From positions 484,162 to 548,161 of the forward strand of contig VXAA01003156.1 in NCBI GenBank assembly GCA_013399115.1: 64,000 nucleotides of DNA, in the 5' to 3' direction. This document shows, piece by piece, positions 22,762 through 34,900 of this stretch. Position 1 is the first letter of the stretch, and each line of letters starts with the position of its first letter. The position numbers were made by a program, and so were the translations under genes. The notes beneath the pieces were generated by a model. That model ran no database searches and was not told where the DNA came from. It saw nothing but the letters and a program-made list of their open reading frames with translations. This DNA comes from Anseranas semipalmata. Lineage: Eukaryota; Chordata; Aves; Anseriformes; Anseranatidae.

Positions 22762-25700
22762 CTGCAAAAAGTGGGGGAAAAATGGCTTTTAGCAGACATA
22801 AAAACCAAACTGGCCAACTTCTCTACTGTTTTCACAGAAATGAGAGATCCTGAAATACTAGTGAAGTTAAAATGTTAACAGTAATTTACTCTTGCACAGC
22901 AGTTTTTCAGGTAAGACAAATGCTTTACAAGAGCTAGAGAACAATATTTTCAGAAATTTTCCAGTCAACTTATTCACTGTTCTGTACTGGTTAGACTTGT
23001 GATCAGCTTCTTAGAAAAAAACAATTTGTCACTCTATAGCAGATATTATCAAGCTTCCCGAGACACCTTATGAATTACTTCCACCTCAAAAACCATCAGA
23101 CCAATAAAAAACAGATTTCATGAGTTAGATGAGAGATTCCTTAACATAACACTTCACTAACACTCCACAAGTTCATCTTCCAGCTCTATGCTAGCCTACT
23201 AGATCACGCTTCCTTGCTATAAGCAACATACACTTCAGCATCCACACAGGCTGCTTCTTGAAGTATTTGAAAGAATCCAGAACAGGGACAATTATAGCAC
23301 TTTGAGGCTTTTATTTTCTCAAACAGTAAACGATTTAAAGTCCTTGTATATATAAATTTCAGAAACCTAAAATATTCCACAAGCAGCATGCTTATTTAAG
23401 AAAGATATTCAAAATGGAAAAGCATCACAGGCTAAGACGTAACTAAAGGAGTTATACAAAAGTGTAAGAGCTGAAGCAGAGTGTCAGAGACAGGAGAGAA
23501 GTTTCTTAGCAAAGCTATGCAAAGGGATCTTAATAGATGTATTCCCAATCCCTCTAACTTTATAAGGAAAAAAACAGAAAATAACATTGGAAGACCCCAA
23601 ACCAAGCAGGCAGTTCTTACCATACCATGGTACCAAGCAGGCAGATAAGCCACAGAGCCCTTCAGCTGGGGAGAGCCAAGCAGATGACTCCACTGGCAGG
23701 AGATTCCCTTGCAATTTACCTCTCAAGGATGTTTTTGCATCCCCTGTATTCCTTTGGACACTCCATATGTCACTGTTACCCCCTTCAGCTAACACTGTAT
23801 CTACAGTAACAGTGTAAACAAACGTGTGTTTGGAGAGCAATTTGATTTATTAAAAAACTTCAGTTTATATAGAAATGCAAAGTTAAGGTAAAGCAAGTAC
23901 CTAATTTTGCCCCAGACCCCATGCAGTTGTGCACTGAAGATAAACAGTAGATCTTAACACAGAGGAGACAAATACAGCTGCAACAGCCATCAGCCAATTG
24001 AGGTAAATCCCAACGAGGAATCTAGAGCTTAACTCAAGCGGATAACAAATACGCGAGCTGTTTTGCCTATTCATTGATTATAGTATGCCAACTAACGCTA
24101 AGGTTGGCTTTTTACATTATCAAAAATATGATGTCAAAGAATTATTTCAACAACTGGCACAATAATTGTACACAAAGGGTACTAAAATAACTACAGTCCT
24201 GTAAGAACCATCCATGTACAAATAAATTCTTTCAGGTCCACATACATAATATGAAGAGAAAACTCACATCACATCAGCATGATCTACTTGTTTACAGAAG
24301 ACAGCTAGCATCATACACGCATACTACATTTAACCTCCTAGAGCCAGTAAACACAGCAAATATTCATGCTAAGCATGCAAATGCTTCCTCTGAAAATTAG
24401 CTATTTAACTTTATATGAAAGGAAATAAAGTTTTATATTTGTTTTTCAAACTGCATAAAGGCAATGATTGGGCTTTTGTTTAGCAAAAATCTTCTCTGAA
24501 ATATTTAAAGGTAATTTACTGTTGAAAGTAACATATAACATCATTTACAACAGCTTACAACAGCGTGACGAATTTTGATCAGCTTGCAGAGTTTCTAAAG
24601 ATGATTACACTGAGCAAGAGGGTCACTGCTAAAGACTCGGGTTTCCCACCGCACCTTTGACTCAGTTCTGCAGAACCTGAGCAGCCACGGGGCCAGGAAA
24701 TCCGGACTTTGGGACCTGCACCCTTCCCCAGCTCCCCGGAAGGTTAACCTCTTCCTCCCCAGGCAGGCAACAAGTACCATCGCATCGCAATCACACACCT
24801 ACCCGCATCCATTTTCTGTCCAGTGCAACCAGTAAAGTAGGACAACTCATCCTGCAAAGCTGGGGGTTAAGGAAAGGGAGAACACAGCAGAAGACTGCTC
24901 TACCTGAGCAGCTCAGAACATACAGGCAGCGCTTGCTGTCGAGGAAGGAGGGCTGCTTTCTCTTCTTCCTGGCCCCTCACTATTGCTTATTGGATTGTTC
25001 ATGAGGAATTTGGCTTCCACTGCTCCTACAAACAGGTCCTTCTTCCAGGAAGATCTGCAGACTAAGTAGCAGCATCCCGCAGGACACCTCCTGAGCCATA
25101 ATCATTAAGACACTCTTCACACATCACACCTACAAAACTCTGCAGGAGTCACTCTGGATATTCCTGAACATATCTCATGTTTGCCCAAGCAATTACCTCA
25201 GGGCTGGAAAAGATCAGTCTTTCATTCTATCTTTTTTCAAAGCACGGTGGGGCAAAACCTCAAGCGTGTCCCTAGCAAACCACTTCTGACTTCCTGGTGT
25301 GAATGTATATTCAGTAGGTGACCCTACTTGATGACCTTTTACTATTCTCCTGTTAGCCTCCCCCCCTCCTGTGAATGTCAGTATTTCCCACTTGGGTTGG
25401 CAGTATTGTCTGCTTCTTGCTCTCTCCTCAGTAATACTGAAACCAAGAGGCAAGCTCAATTAATACAAACCTTCTAGAGAAAAAAGTTTTGAGATAATTA
25501 CCTACACTCTATGGAAAACAGAATTCTCCTTTGTGTAGCTACAAGTCAGTGCCCCAACTGAGAGAAAGGCACATACACCCCAAACCTTTAGCTAGTCCTG
25601 TGACAGCCAGCACAGGCTAACCGCCACCACAGCACGAGCTGATGCGTGCTCCACAGCAGCACAGGGTCAAGGAGGGAGCTGGAAAGGAGGAGGAAGACTC

Positions 25701-28700
25701 AAGAACTAGCCTGGTGTCGAAGCTGGGGACAAGGCTGCTTCATTTATCTCAGCTGCTCAACCTGCTCTAAATGTAAGGCTTGCAGCATGCTTGCTCATCA
25801 CTGATGCGGAGTATCACAAAGGGCAGGGCCAAAAGTATCCACCTCTGAGAAGGCGGAAAAGGGTTGTCACTGAATGAGTCCATTCTCCTCCTTCCCCAGT
25901 ACAAGTCATTTTTATCAAACAGCTTGCATTTTGCCTGCATCCAAAAAAAATACATAAATTAGAAGTTGGTCACTTGAAGAGATATGGAAAAAGGGAAGAT
26001 TTTATGCTCTATTTCTTATGACATGAAGAAAAAAAATCACAGAAAGAATGAAATACACCAGATAGTGAGAAATGAAGAAAACAAGCTGTTCTATTTGATA
26101 AAAATACTGAGAATATTCATTTGTATGCAGCAACACATTACTGTAACTAAGCCAAACATAATACTGAAAGATACTGTTGAACATCATATTACTACTCACG
26201 AGTTACAATACACAAAGCTCAAATAATCAGGACTGATGCTAGTGGGAAATACTGTGACAAGTGGTTGTTACCATAAATAACTCAAATAATTGTCTTGCAA
26301 AACATACAGCAGTTGCTCTATGCCATTTTCTTTTATTCCTCTATACAAAGGCAGCTGACCACAGAAGTTTTGGTCAAAACAGTGTCAGTGCACACAGTTA
26401 AAATTCATACTGGGATACTGTTAAACAAGCCTGACAAGCAATGCCGATCAGCAACAAACTGATGGGAGAAAAATACATAGTAATATTGGGAACAAATCTA
26501 AGTTTTATAACAGTTACTGGATTCCTTAGTATCCAAACAAAGCAGACTACAGTTCAGTTTTTGTGGCTTTTTAAAAAAACAACAACTAGTGATTCATATG
26601 AGAGTGTTTCAATCAGCAAGTCTCCCCAGTCTTTGAAAACTGCATACTCATCATTTTTTTCTGGTAATTCCCTTTTGAAACTGAGAAGCTTGATCTCATC
26701 AGTTCTTGATTGCTCTCTAAAGGAAGTGCGTACAGCGAAATTACTTTCCTTCAGAAAGATGCTAGTCCCTTTTTTACTGGTCCCAAAGAAATAAAACCCT
26801 TGTTTGTTTCAACTTCTGGGGAGACTTGATCCTTGTTAAAAAAAATAAAGAGGAGGATAGCATGGCCTGCTATATCTTGCTGGAACTGAAGGAAATATGC
26901 CTATTTGATTTCTGAACACAAACCTTTCCAAAAGATGGGACAGAAGGGGACAATCGGCATCCTCACAGACCAATTCAGAACATTACCTACAGTCCTTCTA
27001 AAACATCTATTCCGTAACTTTCTGGAGAAGTAGCAAAGTTACACCATCCTCAGAGACCTAAACTCTGGAGCTAAGATCACTTTCCTGAAAGACAGACATC
27101 CTTGCTTTTTCTTCAGATACAGCTTTATGATGTCCTCTGCGAGCACTCACAGAACACTTGATTCTCTTCAGATGCAAAAAGCTCCTGTTTTGTTTTTCTA
27201 CAGAGAAGCCTGGAAGAGAAGCTCATATCCTGGAAGTCAAACACTGGCAATTGATCTGGAAGTGCTCAGGCTGCTACAACAGCATGCGTCCCATACATTT
27301 GCACAAATCAATCCAAGTGCCACTACTGGAATTGACCCTCTGAGTCGGATTCTACCTGGGCAGATTCTCAACTTCTTACACCATCAGTAACATTTTCTTC
27401 ATCCATGCATTTTGAGTCACAGCCAAAAAGATCTGTTTTGACAGTCCATGGGAGGTGTAAGACATCCATTTTTTGAAATGAAACTTTACAATTTAATACC
27501 AGTGGAAGTCCAGAAGCCTCAGTATTTTCACTGAAGACTTTCAGGAAAACAAATGATAGATTAGCTGCTAGAACTTTTTGACACAACAGGTTCTGGAGCA
27601 GAATTTTGGAGGCCAGTCTCTCCTGGACTGTTTCTAAAAGATCTTTCCATCTTTAGGACATAAAAATGATCATTCACTTCTAAGGTGTGATCACTATGTT
27701 CTTCTAAATAAGAGCGACCTTAAACCCTAGTTTGTTATGCTAATTCATCATCTTGGGCACAGTCCAACCCAACATTTAAGTTACAAGAGTGTGGAAGTGG
27801 TTAACTATGGAATTTAAAAGTCTTACTCTTTACCTGACTTTAAGCCTACCACTATTTCCAATCCCTATCATCACCACTAGATTTTTATTTAAGTCAATAA
27901 AAAGTATAAACCTGACTGAATTCTCCTGATGGGACCGATTTACATCTCTACCTCTGGAATAAAGCTCTTAATAATAATAATAAAAAGGATTTCAAAAACA
28001 CTCAGCTATGGGCATTGCTCTGGGAAAGCAGTCCTGGGGAGGCAAAAGTCATTGAAATAACACATCAACAAAATGACAGTGAAAGATTTCTCTCCTTCCT
28101 TAGCTGTAACTCCACATACGTGTTACTATGTGTGAAGTCATCTGACTCCCTTCTGTGAACTTTGCACAAGTATAATTGATTAGGAAAAGCTGAAAGCAGT
28201 TTAAAGTTTATAGAAGAGGCCAGAAGGAAGAATGAATGAATAGGTAAATATCTAATAAGACCAAAGGCATATTGTAATGCTACACAAGCTTTCTGCACGT
28301 ACATTGTAACGCTGACCATTTTTCATCCAAAGCTTCTATACTCTGACTTCCTCTACACAAATATGCATTACGCAATTCCCATCACTCAGAAGAAACAAAA
28401 AAGCTCAGAATTAGCTTTTCCTAATGCGTAACTGCCCAGTTCATACTTTCAGTGATTTCTATGCTAACAATGAACCTTGCTGAACACGGAAAAACAAGCT
28501 TTATCTTCACAATTCATCGGTAATAAAGATTTTTGCACCTAAAGAACAAGAAACATCCACCTCCTCTGTTCTGTGAGACCTTGTTGTTGATTATTTTTAG
28601 TCACTCTTTGTACCTTGCCCTTAGCCAACCATCAATTCTTTCTTGGATTTTTGACCCTCCTTCTGATAATAAATGTTACAGGAAGAAAATTTAGTCCTAC

Positions 28701-29739
28701 AGTAGCAGGAGAAAACATTCAAAAAGGTACAAGCAAGCAACTCATTAAAGAAATAATCCTTTAGACATCTATTCACTGTTAGAATTCAGCTTTTAGCCAT
28801 GAAATTAGAACCTGTAGCGACTGTCCCAGCATATTAAAAAGTAACATTCCTTATATTGGTTTCCACTTCACACCATCTACAGCAATAAAGGATTCCGAAT
28901 GGTACAACATTAGGCAGAAAGGGGTAGTTCCAGAAGTATGAATCTCTTCCACACACAATATGGATAGAAATGCTTATACTTCTGCTGACTGTGTACAGCA
29001 AGCGTACATTGAGGGCAAGTCTCCTCTAAGGAGGGAATTTTAGGCCAAGTATATTTCCATCAATCCCATAACCAGAATACCTGTTCTATGACAAGGAGAA
29101 AAAAGGTCAAAACCAAAGTTGCCCAAATCTACTCAGAAGAAATTCACATTAGTGGACGGTAAAGCCTAAGACAACATCAGCAACAAGCCACCTCACTCTA
29201 GTGAGGTGACTTTATACTGTGTGTAAACAAAAAATGGCATTGAGCGTTGTGTGTCTGATGGCGACTTCTCTCCCTCTAACATTTCCCCTAACTTTTAGTA
29301 AAGTTTACTAAGGCACCTTGTAAGAGAAGGGAACTAGAAATGTTCTTATGAAACTAACAGCTGAAAATTACCACTGTGCACCAAACTGAAAATCTTCATT
29401 TTTTACATTATTGTAAGAATGTTACCAACTCTAGAGGATACTTGTGATGTTAGTGTAAATAATTCACCCCTGTTTCAGTAACAACTTTTGTCTGCCCCAC
29501 CTTAAGTAAGTTTAAGCAGAACTGTAGTTACAATGTGACAGCGACCAACAAAGCCTTTGGATGCTGACAGAAATCAACACACACACATACTGGAAAATAC
29601 TCAACTACGTCCCAAAAATAAGAAGTGAAACTAACCTTCATCCACTCCAAAGCACACTGCTCGGAAAAAAGGAAAGTGAACCCCAGCAACACGAAGCAAG
29701 CCCGTCTGAAGCAGCACCTACACGGAAGGCAGGAGCCCC
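22762..29739. other. SEC24C 5' intron / upstream region
   Basis: This 7 kb stretch lies between the first SEC24C coding exon and the CpG-rich blocks. It is best read as intron 1 of SEC24C. It is mostly AT-rich and repeat-poor. The only notable stretch is the coding-like sequence on the minus strand at about 26520-27700. Confidence 0.5.
26520..27700 (-). pseudogene. Possible broken retrocopy of an unidentified gene
   Basis: Minus-strand translation gives several protein-like runs interrupted by stops and frame shifts. One is at about 27640-27370, including FVFLKVFSENTEASGLPLVL and LPWTVKTDLFGCDSKC. Another is at about 26762-26555, including RTDEIKLLSFKRELPEKNDE and FKDWGDLLIETLSYES. The charged, Trp- and Asp-containing composition looks like former coding sequence. 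I do not recognise the parent. No poly-A tail or target-site duplication was established, and chance open frames remain possible. Confidence 0.25.
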
Positions 29740-30030
29740 TCTCGCATAACCTCTTTTCCAAGACTCGCTCGTATTTTGGCCGTGCCATCTCCCTCCGCTC
29801 CCTCGCCGCCTTGCCAGGGCCGCAGCCGGACAAACAACCGCTAAGTTCCCCTACCGAGGCCAAACCGAGCGCAGCCCGGCGGGCTCGGCGCGGGACGCCC
29901 GTCCGTCTCGAGCCTGCGCGGAAGCTCAGACAGCCCGAGACAGACGCCGGGGGAGCAGCCCCGAGGCTTACGGACGACGAGGGGCGCTTCGGGGGGGCCG
30001 CCCGCCCGCCCTCNAGGATCCACCTTCTGG
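29740..30030. promoter_or_regulatory. CpG-rich block, probable promoter/first-exon region of SEC24C
   Basis: The sequence changes abruptly to high G+C with many CpGs (for example CCGAGCGCAGCCCGGCGGG), unlike the AT-rich flanks. It contains one N at 30014. It lies upstream of SEC24C on the minus strand, as expected for its noncoding first exon. A minus-strand donor-like GATGAAG|GTTAGT lies just outside at about 29635. The transcription start was not determined. Confidence 0.55.
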
Positions 30031-30389
30031 GCAACACAGGCTTTCTGTGACAGACTCCTTGCAACCACAACAGTGCTCTCAAAACAGCAGACTTGCACCT
30101 CAAACACCTGCTGTGGACTTTTACTTTGGAGTAGACTTTGGGTTCCCCTTTCCAAGAGGCACTGCAGCTTACCCCCCATTTCTAAGGACTTCTCGTTGCA
30201 ACCACCATAGAGGTCCCTTAGCTCCACAGTTTGGACTCCCGAGACACAGAGCAGGCCAGGTGCTAAGTAACCCAAGCTCCCTAGTGTGACCACCGCTAAG
30301 GCCACGCTTCAAAGGAAGGCAGAAGCCATGCGGTTTCTCCCACTTCTGTGAGTGGCCCGGTTGATGGCTGGGAGCTCTAGGTCTGCAGG

Positions 30390-30920
30390 CCGCCATGACC
30401 GATTTTCCTCGTAAGCAGCTCCCCAGAGCCAGGGCTGGGGGACGCTTCTCTGCGGCGGTCGCTCTCCTCCCGCCCACCCCCAGCGTACCAAGCAGCCCCC
30501 GGCAGCGCGGGGCGGGCCCGGGAGGAGCAGCGCAGCGCCGGGCGCGGCTCCCCCCGGCGGGGCGGGGCGGGGCGGGGCGGGGCGGAGCCCCCGGAGCCGT
30601 TTCCTCGGGGTCCCTGCGCGGTGCCGGGCTCAGGGCGCGGTGGCTACGGAACCGTCGTGCCCCGCCAGCGGCCCCTGCGCCGCAGCGCCCGGTTTTGCAC
30701 CGGAACGCGGCGGTGTTGCGGGAGCTGCTGGCTGCCAAGTAACGTGTCGGGGCGTGCGGCTGCCAGCGCCGCGCAGCACGAGCGGGGCAGCGGGCAGCGG
30801 TGTCACGGCAGAGCTGCGACCTTGGGAGCGTTGGGGTTTCGGGACGCCCCAGGGGTGTAAGATCCCGGCCAGCAGCTGGGAGCGGTCCTGACCGGCACGG
30901 GCAGAGCAGGGAGAGGTCCG
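30390..30920. promoter_or_regulatory. CpG island with GC boxes
   Basis: This very GC-rich block is dense in CpG and has many GGGCGG/GGGGCGGGG-type Sp1 boxes, a YY1-like GCCGCCATGAC at about 30391 and no TATA box. It could be the main SEC24C promoter or a shared divergent promoter region. SYNPO2L's start codon is a further kilobase to the right. Confidence 0.65.
30556..30585 (+). repeat. (GGCGG)6 pentanucleotide tract
   Basis: There are six uninterrupted copies of GGCGG. Overlapping GC boxes make it a strong candidate Sp1 cluster and G-quadruplex former on the plus strand. Confidence 0.85.
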
Positions 30921-31172
30921 GTTGTCCTCAGGAGCTTCGCAGGAAGTTACAGCTCAAGCCCTGTGGCACGAGAGGGAACGTGGGTTTTGTTCCTCCTGTA
31001 ACTCCATGGGATTGGGGTGGCCTGGGGTAGCCAGGAGGCCTCGGAAGCCAGTGAGGGACCTGGGTGCAGAGCCATTCTCTTGGCCATCAGGGAGCCCGCG
31101 TATGAGGTTCCCCGGAAAGAACAGTTCAGATCCCATCTTCGTGGCTAATCCTGGCTATTCTGGTCCCAGTGT

Positions 31173-31182
31173 CTAATATTAG
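31173..31182. promoter_or_regulatory. MEF2 consensus site upstream of SYNPO2L
   Basis: CTAATATTAG fits the MEF2 consensus YTAWWWWTAR exactly and is a perfect palindrome. It lies about 700 bases upstream of the SYNPO2L start codon. CAGCTG E-boxes follow at 31268-31273 and 31670-31675. Muscle control is inferred from the known striated-muscle expression of this gene. Confidence 0.45.
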
Positions 31183-31884
31183 GAGTGGCTGTAGGGGATG
31201 TTCGAGAGCAGCAAGCTGCAGGAGCACGTTACATCCCTAGTCTGCCTGTGCCCCTGCGTAGTAACACCAGCTGCATGAAGAAAACACAAGTGGACAGCAT
31301 GCCACTTGCGAGCTGGGCTGGTTCAATTTCTCAGGGTCGGGTGCTGTCACCTGATCTTGCGCAAGTTTGTGTCTGTGTCGTGTCCCTGCCTGAAACTCAT
31401 GCTAATGAATCCTGAGTGCTGGATGACTCTGGGATTTGCATTTGGAATGGGAAGTGGAAATAAAATTTTTACTGAAAAGCTTCCAGCTTTAAGAGTGTCG
31501 GACCAAGCTCTGGAGAGACAAGAGGTGGGCTATTTTCAGCCACGCTCCGGTGAGAGATCTGTGGTGTATGTGGGGGGGCACAGAGGGTGAGATTGACATG
31601 ACACGTGTGCAGGACAACTCTGGCCCCTTACCAACAGCAGAATCAAATGTCTAATCATAGCCAGAGCAGCAGCTGAGAGTGCAGAAGAGCAGGGAAGGCT
31701 GGGCTTGACAGTCTCGACTCTCCTCTTGTGTGTGTGAACTTGAAGGAAAAAGTGAGAAGAGGGCCTTTTGGGGGACTGCAGAATTGTGATGTGAATGGTG
31801 AAGATGGGAATGGAAGATACTGCCTGTTAAGAACTGGAGCCTGTTTTGAAGTTGGGAAGACAAAATATCCAAAGTGCAGAAATC

Positions 31885-31989
31885 ATGGGAGCCGAAGAAG
31901 AAATGCTCATCACTCTGTCTGGAGGTGCCCCCTGGGGCTTCCGGCTGCAAGGGGGCTCTGAGCAGAAAAGACCCCTTCAAGTGTCAAAG
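31885..31989 (+). CDS. SYNPO2L: SYNPO2L coding exon 1 (start codon and first half of PDZ domain)
   Basis: The start ATG is in good context (AATCATGG, A at -3 and G at +4). The exon encodes [19 protein letters not shown], then [16 protein letters not shown], and ends AAG|GTAGGA in phase 0. GGAPWGFRL is the PDZ carboxylate-binding loop region of the synaptopodin-2 family. The purine-rich sequence before the ATG is a poor acceptor, so the 5' UTR is probably continuous with this exon. Its upstream limit is unknown. Confidence 0.95.
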
Positions 31990-34900
31990 GTAGGACCTCA
32001 AGATGTGAACTGAGAGGGCAGGGTTGTTCTGCTGAAGTCAGATATCCCTACTGAGTCAGGCATCTTTCACTACCAGTAAGGACTGCAGGAACTCCTTACT
32101 GTGACAGCAGATCTTAAAAGGAAAACTTGGGTGGAATGGTCAGGCAGGGTGCGGGGTGGGATACGGGTCCTGAAATGGGTGCTACTGAGGTGGAAGGAGA
32201 CAAGTGTCAGGTGAAGATCTGCTTTCTTTCTCAGTGCAGGTCTGGATAGTTCACACACTCTATACACGTTATACAATGCTCCCCAGTTGTCAGCCCAGAT
32301 ATAATAATAGTGACAATCCAGGAAAAAGGGCTCACATATGGAAGCTTCCGTATTTGTGTAAGGCATCCAACTAAATCAAAAATAATTAAAATCAAAGCAA
32401 CAAAAACCATACTTGTAATTCAATTCAACTGTTTCTAACACTTCATTATATTCCAGCTTTCAAAACAGATGCACTTTTCTTAGGGTCTCTTATGTTGGTG
32501 AAGCTTTCTCAATACTGTCTGAAATGAATATTTTTGATGCTCTAAGCAGCAAATATGGGTTCAATCTCAAGAACTGAAGGAAAGCAGTTGTTTGGAAGGG
32601 AGGTGAAATAATAATAAAGGAACAAATATAAACTTTGAGTTGCACTAATTTTGATCAACGGCTGTTACTGTTTTCTTTACGTAAAGATGACTGACTAGGT
32701 TAAAAATTGGGGAAAAAAAGGTCCTGTGTTTATTAAGTTCATAACAGCTGCATGAGTTTTGACACAATGATATCTTGGGATGTCTCACTGGAAGGCACCC
32801 AGCAGCAGGAATGACAAAATGCTATGCCCAGCCCCTTCTGTTTCCTTAAGTAGGTTGTGTGTCTGACAGAGAATTTTAAAATGACATGTTCTGTGACCCC
32901 TGGTCAAGGAGTGTTTATCTGTAACTTCTGCCAAATGGTTTGGAATCCCATAGCTTGGCCCTGAAGTGGATGTTTCTTACATAGAGAAAGATTATTTTTC
33001 TTCAGGAAAACTACACATATTCATAGAGCTTCAGGTGCTGAAGAGAAGGAATTGATACCCTTGAAACAGGTATCTGGAATCAGTGGTTGTCAGCAAAATG
33101 GGATTTTCATTGGCCACATAAATTCTGCAGGATAGTTTTGACTCATTTTTTCCCCCCAGTAGACAAGAAACTGGAATTGAAGAGGGAGGAGATACTGAGT
33201 ATCTTATAGAGATTACTTGGGAAAGAACAGCAGCAAGAACTAGCCATTACCCAGACTAAGTTGCACCTTAAGGTGCATGGAATATTGCTCCAGGATTAGT
33301 AGCACTTCCAGAAAGATAGTACCTAGAACTAGCTCTCACCCCAAACTTGGTGTCATACCTTAAGTCTAGCAATGCAAACATAAATATTTTTACAATACTG
33401 AGGAAAAAAATAATTATGGAAAATATAATTTATACAAATCCATTTGAATATAAATCATTCTTCATGCAGGACTGATTTTATGATTGTCATTTTGGGCTAT
33501 TATTATCCAGAATTTAATGGCATCCAGGTGACCATAAACACTCACTATCATAAAGGCAACACTGTTTAATCAGTCTCCAAAGAAAGGATTTATGGATCCT
33601 TACTGGGAACCTAGTAAGATCCTATCTGAATGTAAAATGCTTAGAAGAGAATAAACCTCCAGAACTCACGGACTAACCTGACTGTCCTCTGTTACCATGC
33701 AGAGAGTAGAAGTTTGAATCTCAGTTTTTGGCTCTTTTGAGATGCAAGATGAACTTAGTCTTCTGCAGTTAGGATTCTGCTATTGACACCTGTAGGATGA
33801 AGTCTGGGCCAAAATGCTGACTGCAAAGCATCTCCCCAAACTCTAACATCATTAGCAGTGTCTGTTTCAATATTCTAGGAGCTGAATATGGGAATGGTCC
33901 CATCACTAAGGAATCTTTACCAGGGATCATGGCTGTATGATATCATGCAGAGAAAGAGGGCAGTATTGTGTGTTTGTTAGAGCTGTATTGGTTTGTTAGA
34001 GCTCCACTGGTTTGTTAGAGCTGGGACTCTTGGGCTGTGGATGTGCAATTTGCTTTGTTCGGCCTCCATCCATGAGATCAGTGCCATTGCACAGCACTGG
34101 GACATGTGGTCAGAGGGAGGTGTCACTGAGATTGAGCCTGCCTCGCAGAGGTAAGGTCAAGTAACACCATGTTTGTTAGTATGGTGAAGAATGTGTTGTG
34201 TGTGCATGGAAAGACAGATTAGATAAATGAGAAGGATGTACTAGTAAGCTGGTTGCTGTCAAAGAAAGGATTCTTGGAGAGAAAGGAAAGTTCTAAGCCA
34301 GAAAAACTTTGTCTTAGCAGAACAGAAATTGTTATTAGTGCAGCAAAATCTGTTTGGAGGAAATGGGGAAGGACAGAACAGGAACACGGATGAATCTGTA
34401 GAAAATACAAAAGGAGATGCAGACATGAATATCCTACAGGTACCAGGAAATACTTGAGTGGATACAGTTGGGTGTCTCTGGGGATTCTAGTGCTGTCACT
34501 TTAGGCAATTTCAGCTTCTAGACTAGAACAGTCATAGGAGTAGCACTAAGGAAAGATGCTTACCCTTGGATGTTGAATCAAATTGTTTCTCTATACCATT
34601 CTGGATGAAGAAGAGCTAAGCAGATAAAAAATTAATTTGGGCCTAGTAAGTGGAAATGAATCAAGTATAACAAATAAGTTATATATACATGGCTTACATT
34701 GTAGTTATGTAGAAATGCTGGAATTGCTATACCAGACTAGCTTAATGGTCAGTCCACCTCCTGCTTCCTGTTTCCTTTGTGTTTTTTTGCAACAGAGGTG
34801 TTTCAGAGGAAATCGTAAACTTCAACAATGCATCTAATTTCCTAGTAATGCAATATGGAGGGAAATTCTTTCACCCCAGCTGATTATCAGCATGCCCTAT

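Noticed and set aside
25214..25459. 81-codon minus-strand frame upstream of SEC24C
   Set aside because: There is no domain, no fitting splice phase and no similarity I recognise. The length is expected by chance.
26441..26794. 117-codon plus-strand open frame
   Set aside because: It lies opposite the more protein-like minus-strand run and is probably its antisense shadow. It has no recognisable family.
29528..30103. 191-codon minus-strand open frame through the CpG-rich block
   Set aside because: It is open mainly because of high GC content and includes an ambiguous base. The translation has no recognisable domain. It may overlap the SEC24C 5' UTR but is not a convincing protein.
30169..30738. 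189-codon minus-strand open frame in the CpG island
   Set aside because: It is an Arg/Ala/Pro-rich translation typical of GC-rich noncoding DNA, with no domain or splice logic.
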